A DNA stretch of 64,000 nt, from contig NZ_KN046818.1 of the NCBI RefSeq assembly GCF_000742135.1, positions 620,841-684,840 on the forward strand. The letters are read 5' to 3'. A program made the position numbers and the translations under genes. This document shows, one piece after another, positions 59,047-64,000 of the stretch. Numbering within the stretch: the first letter of the stretch is position 1; each line of letters begins with the position of its first letter. The notes below the pieces were generated by a model. It did no database searches, had not been told where the DNA came from, and saw nothing but the letters and a program-made list of their open reading frames with translations. Source of the DNA: Klebsiella pneumoniae. Its GTDB lineage: Bacteria > Pseudomonadota > Gammaproteobacteria > Enterobacterales > Enterobacteriaceae.

Positions 59047-59889
59047 TTATTCATCCCCCAGCGCGAAAGCAATATCGTGTCGTTGGCCTTCCCGCTCAAC
59101 GGTTAGCGTTATTTCGGTCATGTCGGCCAGATTCTGCAGCGCCTGTTGCGCTTGCTCCTGGTCGCGTAAATCGATGCCATTTAAGGCAATCGCCAAATCA
59201 TTTGCCTGCAGGCCGGACTGGCGAAACAGCGAGGCGTCTTTGCCTGGGTTTAGTCGATAACCCAGCAGTTTGTCGCCGCTGAGTACCGGCGAAATAGATA
59301 AATAAGTGAGGATATTTTGCGGCTGTTCGCGGAGTCGCTTCACGAGGGGCGGGTTGCCCGCGGCGGTGGGCGGCGGCGACGGCGCGCGACTGTCGTTAAA
59401 TAATAAAATGGCCTCTTTGCGCCCCTGATAGTTGACAATGATCCGGTCAGGCAGAATGGCGGCGATCCGCGCATCATACCCTGGGAGGGGATCGCCCGTG
59501 CTAAGGCTAACCTGCTGATTTCCCTTTTCGATAATAGCGATGGAGCGCGCCGGGTTGCTGCTGGCGAGTAGCCCGGCCAGGCGTAGCTTCAGGCTGGAAA
59601 CCGGCACCTGATTGAGACTGGCAGCATCCGTTGGCGTGGGGCTATTTTTCACCGCCAGGCCAAACAGGGTAAATGCGGGCCGCACATTTTTTAATTCCGG
59701 ATCTGCCGCCGGAGGCATGGTTAACGGTAGGGCGGAAATATCCTCAGGACTCACAGGGAATACCACGCGCCAGGTTAATTTCGCCAGCTGTGGGATAGCG
59801 GTTATTAATATGATGAGCGTCACAATTTGTGGTAATAATTTAATTATCCCTTTATTTATATTTGTTAACCTCATCACAGAAACTGGCAT
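59047..59889 (-). CDS. pulC: Type II secretion protein C
   Basis: This 280-residue bitopic inner-membrane protein connects the platform to the secretin. It has a membrane helix (about 18-36), a periplasmic homology region that binds PulD N0 (ISALPLTM to LAGLLAS) and a C-terminal PDZ domain (about 190-278, GYRLNPGKDASLFRQSGLQANDLAIALNG region). AAGGAATTAAA precedes the ATG at 59889. It is the first gene of the 13-gene minus-strand operon. Confidence 0.95.
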   Translation of the reverse strand: MPVSVMRLTNINKGIIKLLPQIVTLIILITAIPQLAKLTWRVVFPVSPEDISALPLTMPPAADPELKNVRPAFTLFGLAVKNSPTPTDAASLNQVPVSSLKLRLAGLLASSNPARSIAIIEKGNQQVSLSTGDPLPGYDARIAAILPDRIIVNYQGRKEAILLFNDSRAPSPPPTAAGNPPLVKRLREQPQNILTYLSISPVLSGDKLLGYRLNPGKDASLFRQSGLQANDLAIALNGIDLRDQEQAQQALQNLADMTEITLTVEREGQRHDIAFALGDE

Positions 59890-60006
59890 TTTAATTCCTT
59901 TGCTAATTTATTTTTCTGCACGTTGGCGTAATACCCTACCGAAACAGGTAGGTGATTATTGGCTTTTGAATTATTTATTGCCGGAGAGTGGCGATAAGCG
60001 TGGCGA

Positions 60007-60151
60007 ATCATAATCAGTTTGCGGTTTCGGGTCGTCATTCCCTTTATTGATTTACTCCCCCGGCTTCCTACGCCCCCCGCTCATTTGTGGGGGATGATTG
60101 CGCCTGGGAAAGCAAAAATATCTAATTAGCGCGCTGTAAAGATATTCATCC
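60007..60151. promoter_or_regulatory. Divergent pulC/pulA promoters with MalT-like boxes
   Basis: The 306-bp gap between pulC and pulA holds GGATGA hexamers, the MalT core, at 60092-60097 (plus, within GGGGATGA) and at 60151-60146 (minus). It also has weaker minus-strand GGGAATGA (60042-60035) and GGGGAG (60060-60055). A minus-strand TATGAT (60012-60007) is a candidate -10 for pulC and puts the weaker box near -38. For pulA a TATCTAAT (60119-60126) would place the 60092 box near -37.5. MalT control of these divergent promoters is established in Klebsiella; the exact elements here are my reading. Confidence 0.65.
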
Positions 60152-60195
60152 TTTCTTACCTTTTATAATTTAATAAGCATATTAGGGACTATCGA

Positions 60196-63100
60196 ATGCT
60201 CAGATATACCTGTCATGCCCTATTTCTTGGATCGTTAGTATTATTGAGTGGCTGTGATAACAGCTCTTCCTCTTCTACCTCTGGCTCACCGGGTTCACCA
60301 GGCAATCCTGGCAACCCAGGCACTCCCGGCACGCCCGACCCGCAGGATGTCGTCGTCCGCTTACCGGACGTTGCCGTCCCAGGCGAAGCGGTGCAGGCTT
60401 CCGCCAGGCAGGCTGTCATTCATCTCGTCGATATCGCCGGCATCACCAGCAGCACGCCGGCCGACTATGCGACGAAAAACCTCTACTTATGGAACAACGA
60501 AACCTGTGACGCGCTGAGCGCGCCGGTGGCGGACTGGAATGATGTCAGCACCACGCCGACCGGCAGCGACAAATATGGCCCTTACTGGGTGATCCCGCTG
60601 ACTAAAGAGAGCGGATGCATCAACGTTATTGTCCGCGATGGCACCAATAAGCTTATCGACAGCGACCTGCGCGTCTCTTTCAGTGATTTCACCGATCGCA
60701 CGGTATCGGTCATCGCCGGCAACAGCGCGGTCTATGACTCCCGCGCCGACGCCTTCCGCGCCGCCTTTGGCGTGGCGCTGGCCGATGCGCACTGGGTCGA
60801 TAAGACTACTCTGCTGTGGCCGGGTGGGGAAAATAAACCCATTGTGCGCCTCTATTACAGCCACAGCAGTAAGGTGGCCGCCGACAGTAACGGCGAATTT
60901 AGCGATAAATATGTCAAGCTGACCCCCACCACCGTCAGCCAGCAGGTAAGCATGCGCTTCCCGCATCTCGCCAGCTATCCAGCCTTTAAACTGCCCGATG
61001 ATGTTAACGTCGATGAATTGCTGCAGGGCGAGACGGTGGCGATAGCCGCGGAAAGCGACGGGATCCTGAGCTCAGCCACCCAGGTGCAGACCGCCGGCGT
61101 GCTGGACGATACCTATGCCGCCGCCGCCGAGGCGCTGAGCTATGGCGCCCAGCTAACCGATAGCGGCGTGACCTTCCGCGTCTGGGCGCCCACGGCGCAG
61201 CAGGTTGAGCTGGTGATCTATAGCGCGGACAAGAAAGTGATAGCCAGTCACCCGATGACCCGCGACAGCGCCTCCGGCGCCTGGTCCTGGCAGGGGGGAA
61301 GCGACCTGAAGGGCGCCTTCTACCGCTACGCGATGACGGTCTACCACCCGCAGTCGCGTAAAGTCGAGCAGTACGAAGTGACCGATCCCTACGCCTACAG
61401 TTTGTCGACCAACTCGGAGTACAGCCAGGTGGTCGATCTCAACGACAGCGCGCTGAAGCCGGAAGGCTGGGACGGGCTGACGATGCCGCACGCGCAGAAA
61501 ACCAAAGCCGATCTGGCGAAAATGACGATTCACGAATCGCATATTCGCGATCTCTCCGCCTGGGATCAAACCGTTCCTGCGGAGCTGCGCGGTAAGTATC
61601 TGGCGCTCACCGCCCAGGAAAGCAATATGGTCCAGCATCTGAAACAGCTGTCGGCCTCGGGCGTGACCCATATTGAGCTGCTGCCGGTCTTCGATCTGGC
61701 GACGGTCAATGAGTTCAGCGACAAGGTCGCCGATATTCAGCAGCCGTTCAGCCGCCTGTGCGAGGTCAATAGCGCGGTGAAGAGCAGCGAGTTTGCGGGC
61801 TATTGCGACAGCGGTTCGACGGTTGAAGAGGTGCTGACTCAGCTGAAGCAGAACGACAGCAAGGATAACCCGCAGGTGCAGGCGTTGAATACGCTGGTGG
61901 CGCAGACCGACTCCTATAACTGGGGCTACGATCCGTTCCACTACACGGTACCGGAAGGATCCTACGCCACCGATCCGGAAGGCACAGCGCGTATTAAAGA
62001 GTTCCGCACCATGATTCAGGCGATCAAGCAGGATCTGGGAATGAACGTCATTATGGACGTGGTGTACAACCACACCAACGCCGCCGGCCCGACCGATCGC
62101 ACCTCGGTACTGGATAAGATCGTCCCCTGGTACTACCAGCGTCTGAACGAAACCACCGGCAGCGTGGAATCGGCTACCTGTTGCTCCGACTCGGCGCCAG
62201 AGCACCGGATGTTCGCCAAGCTTATCGCCGATTCACTGGCGGTATGGACCACCGATTATAAGATCGATGGCTTCCGCTTCGACCTGATGGGCTACCACCC
62301 GAAAGCGCAGATCCTCTCGGCCTGGGAACGCATTAAAGCGCTGAACCCGGATATCTACTTCTTTGGCGAAGGCTGGGATTCCAACCAGAGCGATCGCTTT
62401 GAAATTGCCTCGCAAATCAATCTCAAAGGCACCGGGATCGGCACGTTCTCCGATCGTCTGCGCGACGCCGTGCGCGGTGGCGGGCCGTTCGATTCCGGCG
62501 ATGCATTGCGCCAGAATCAGGGGGTGGGCAGCGGCGCCGGCGTTCAGCCAAATGAGCTGACCACCCTGAGCGACGATCAGGCGCGCCACCTCGCCGATCT
62601 GACCCGTCTGGGCATGGCCGGTAACCTCGCGGACTTTGTGCTGATCGACAAAGACGGCGCGGTGAAGAGAGGCAGCGAGATTGATTATAACGGCGCGCCA
62701 GGCGGCTATGCGGCTGATCCGACGGAAGTCGTGAACTATGTGTCAAAACACGATAACCAGACGCTGTGGGACATGATCAGCTATAAAGCCGCTCAGGAGG
62801 CGGATCTCGATACCCGCGTCCGGATGCAGGCGGTGTCGCTGGCGACGGTGATGCTCGGCCAGGGGATCGCCTTTGACCAGCAGGGCTCGGAGCTGCTGCG
62901 CTCTAAATCCTTTACCCGCGATTCGTATGATTCCGGCGACTGGTTTAACCGCGTGGACTACTCCCTGCAGGACAACAACTACAACGTCGGTATGCCGCGC
63001 AGCAGCGATGATGGCAGCAACTATGACATTATCGCCCGGGTGAAAGACGCGGTGGCTACTCCGGGTGAAACGGAGCTCAAGCAGATGACCGCGTTTTATC

Positions 63101-63504
63101 AGGAGCTGACCGCGCTGCGTAAATCGTCTCCGCTGTTTACCCTCGGCGACGGCGCGACGGTGATGAAGCGCGTGGACTTCCGCAATACTGGCGCCGATCA
63201 GCAGACGGGTCTGCTGGTGATGACCATCGATGACGGGATGCAGGCTGGCGCCAGTCTGGACAGCCGTGTCGACGGCATCGTGGTGGCGATCAACGCCGCG
63301 CCGGAAAGCCGGACGCTGCAGGACTTCGCCGGCACATCGCTCCAGCTGAGCGCTATTCAGCAGGCGGCGGGCGACCGGTCGCTGGCGAGCGGCGTGCAGG
63401 TCGCCGCTGACGGTTCGGTCACGCTGCCGGCCTGGTCGGTTGCCGTTCTCGAGTTGCCGCAGGGCGAGTCGCAGGGCGCTGGCCTGCCGGTGAGCAGTAA
63501 ATAA
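60196..63504 (+). CDS. pulA: Pullulanase, secreted lipoprotein
   Basis: Debranching enzyme that cleaves alpha-1,6 bonds of pullulan and starch dextrins; it is the substrate of the Pul secretion system. It is 1102 residues. The lipobox LVLLSGC puts the lipidated cysteine at residue 20, with Asp at +2 (Lol avoidance), needed for PulA to stay available to the secretion system. A Ser run and a collagen-like Gly-X-Pro linker (residues 30-47) follow. Then come CBM41-type and N-domains, CBM48 (GVTFRVWAPTAQQVEL) and the GH13 catalytic domain: DVVYNHTN, GFRFDLMGYH (nucleophile), FFGEGWD (acid/base) and VSKHDNQT. Cys-Cys pairs SATCCSD and CEVN...GYCD are present. Confidence 0.97.
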   Translation: MLRYTCHALFLGSLVLLSGCDNSSSSSTSGSPGSPGNPGNPGTPGTPDPQDVVVRLPDVAVPGEAVQASARQAVIHLVDIAGITSSTPADYATKNLYLWNNETCDALSAPVADWNDVSTTPTGSDKYGPYWVIPLTKESGCINVIVRDGTNKLIDSDLRVSFSDFTDRTVSVIAGNSAVYDSRADAFRAAFGVALADAHWVDKTTLLWPGGENKPIVRLYYSHSSKVAADSNGEFSDKYVKLTPTTVSQQVSMRFPHLASYPAFKLPDDVNVDELLQGETVAIAAESDGILSSATQVQTAGVLDDTYAAAAEALSYGAQLTDSGVTFRVWAPTAQQVELVIYSADKKVIASHPMTRDSASGAWSWQGGSDLKGAFYRYAMTVYHPQSRKVEQYEVTDPYAYSLSTNSEYSQVVDLNDSALKPEGWDGLTMPHAQKTKADLAKMTIHESHIRDLSAWDQTVPAELRGKYLALTAQESNMVQHLKQLSASGVTHIELLPVFDLATVNEFSDKVADIQQPFSRLCEVNSAVKSSEFAGYCDSGSTVEEVLTQLKQNDSKDNPQVQALNTLVAQTDSYNWGYDPFHYTVPEGSYATDPEGTARIKEFRTMIQAIKQDLGMNVIMDVVYNHTNAAGPTDRTSVLDKIVPWYYQRLNETTGSVESATCCSDSAPEHRMFAKLIADSLAVWTTDYKIDGFRFDLMGYHPKAQILSAWERIKALNPDIYFFGEGWDSNQSDRFEIASQINLKGTGIGTFSDRLRDAVRGGGPFDSGDALRQNQGVGSGAGVQPNELTTLSDDQARHLADLTRLGMAGNLADFVLIDKDGAVKRGSEIDYNGAPGGYAADPTEVVNYVSKHDNQTLWDMISYKAAQEADLDTRVRMQAVSLATVMLGQGIAFDQQGSELLRSKSFTRDSYDSGDWFNRVDYSLQDNNYNVGMPRSSDDGSNYDIIARVKDAVATPGETELKQMTAFYQELTALRKSSPLFTLGDGATVMKRVDFRNTGADQQTGLLVMTIDDGMQAGASLDSRVDGIVVAINAAPESRTLQDFAGTSLQLSAIQQAAGDRSLASGVQVAADGSVTLPAWSVAVLELPQGESQGAGLPVSSK

Positions 63505-63514
63505 CATAACGTAG

Positions 63515-63532
63515 GGCGCCCGTAAGGGCGCC
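63515..63532 (+). terminator. Hairpin after pulA
   Basis: Perfect 7-bp stem GGCGCCC / GGGCGCC around GTAA, 10 bp after the pulA stop, followed by TCTGG. It lacks a T tract. A similar CGTAAGGGCGCC core recurs near 63718-63729. Confidence 0.5.
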
Positions 63533-63576
63533 TCTGGCTGATGACAAACCTGTTTCGTTATTGTGCTCGCCTTTCT

Positions 63577-63680
63577 GTCGGGTGGCGGCTTTCGCCTTAC
63601 CCGGCCTACGAAAGATTGCAATTTCAAACAGTTATGCAGTTATCTGTAGGCCCGCGCAAGCGTAGCGCCGCCGGGCAATT
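63577..63680. repeat. Pair of REP elements in opposite orientation (BIME-like) between pulA and pulB
   Basis: One REP runs 63577-63609 (GTCGGGTGGCGG then CTTACCCGGCCTAC) and a second, inverted, 63645-63677 (GTAGGCCCGCGCAAGCG then CCGCCGGGCAA). The 256-bp pulA-pulB gap contains these, hairpins, and no evident ORF or promoter of its own. Confidence 0.75.
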
Positions 63681-63760
63681 CCTGAAGATTGCACTTTGTC
63701 AGCAGTCTGGGGCATCCGTAAGGGCGCCTTCTCGTTATCGTGAGGGAACAGGAGACGGTT

Positions 63761-64000
63761 GTGATTGTTCGTGATGACAGTGAAAGAGGGATCCCGCCGC
63801 TGGTGACGCATCAGCCGCCGTCCTCGCTGGATGATGCGCCGGTGATCCGCGGACGGATGGTGCAGATCCCCGGCTGGATTATCCCGCTGTACGCCGGATT
63901 ATTTATCGCGCTCGGCTGGTTTGGCGGCGAGCAGTGGCGTCACCCGGCACCGCCGCAAACGCTGCCCTTGCCGGTGGCGCATGCGGCGCTTCTGCCGTTA
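63761..64000 (+). CDS. pulB: Type II secretion protein B (GspB/ExeB-like), N-terminal part
   Basis: The frame starts at GTG 63761 with AGGAGA five bases upstream and is open to the end of the window (80 codons). The translation begins MIVRDDSERGIPPL. A single membrane helix (GWIIPLYAGLFIALGWFGG, about residues 38-56) is followed by a Pro-rich periplasmic stretch, as expected for GspB proteins. pulB follows pulA in Klebsiella pul clusters. Its role in pullulanase secretion is minor or absent in K. oxytoca as reported. The 3' end is outside the window. Confidence 0.85.
   Translation, partial: MIVRDDSERGIPPLVTHQPPSSLDDAPVIRGRMVQIPGWIIPLYAGLFIALGWFGGEQWRHPAPPQTLPLPVAHAALLPL

Overview
This window looks like core chromosome of an enterobacterium, most likely a member of the Klebsiella pneumoniae species complex. 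Gene order follows the E. coli guaC to hrpB backbone closely (guaC, hofCB-ppdD, nadC, ampDE, aroP, pdhR-aceEF-lpdA, acnB, yacL, speED, yacC, cueO, gcd, hpt, can, yadGH, yadI, yadE, panDCB, folK, pcnB, gluQ, dksA, sfsA, thpR, hrpB). It then runs into the complete pul type II secretion operon with pulA and pulB, the Klebsiella hallmark. PulD and PulA resemble the K. oxytoca proteins but differ in the signal peptide and linker, so K. pneumoniae, K. variicola or K. quasipneumoniae is more likely than K. oxytoca. The species call is inference.

Layout. 1-6.3 kb: end of guaC, the type IV pilus genes hofC-hofB-ppdD, nadC, and the divergent ampDE pair. 6.4-8.9 kb: a two-gene pentoside module (GH43 glycosidase plus GPH symporter). 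8.9-18.1 kb: aroP and the pyruvate dehydrogenase operon with its PdhR operator. 18.2-21 kb: a small unknown exported protein facing a DUF2950/DUF3300 envelope pair. 21.4-26.3 kb: acnB, yacL and the spermidine genes. 26.4-28.7 kb: a lipoprotein gene overlapping a periplasmic FKBP with a coiled coil built of tandem repeats. 29-34 kb: yacC, cueO with a MerR-type promoter, gcd and hpt with a perfect CRP palindrome between them. 34.3-38.7 kb: can, ABC exporter yadGH, PTS protein yadI, deacetylase yadE. 38.8-42.8 kb: pantothenate, folate and poly(A) polymerase genes. 42.9-48.2 kb: gluQ, dksA, sfsA, thpR, hrpB. 48.3-64 kb: pulO to pulC on the minus strand, divergent from pulA and pulB.

The pul genes form one functional unit. 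PulA is the secreted starch-debranching lipoprotein. PulC-PulO build the secretion machine. PulO removes the leader from the pseudopilins PulG-K and could in principle also process PpdD. The divergent pulC/pulA region carries MalT-like hexamers, so secretion and substrate would be induced together by maltodextrins.

Most of the window is ordinary. The points worth a second look are: a disrupted 3' end of pcnB, in which the conserved basic tail survives in another frame; the non-canonical AUU start of pcnB; a nearly identical 168-bp duplication inside the repeat array of the FKBP gene; the unstudied lipoprotein/FKBP pair; a perfect CRP site over the gcd promoter; and a collagen-like linker in PulA. 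I saw no IS element, prophage, CRISPR array, rRNA or tRNA gene.
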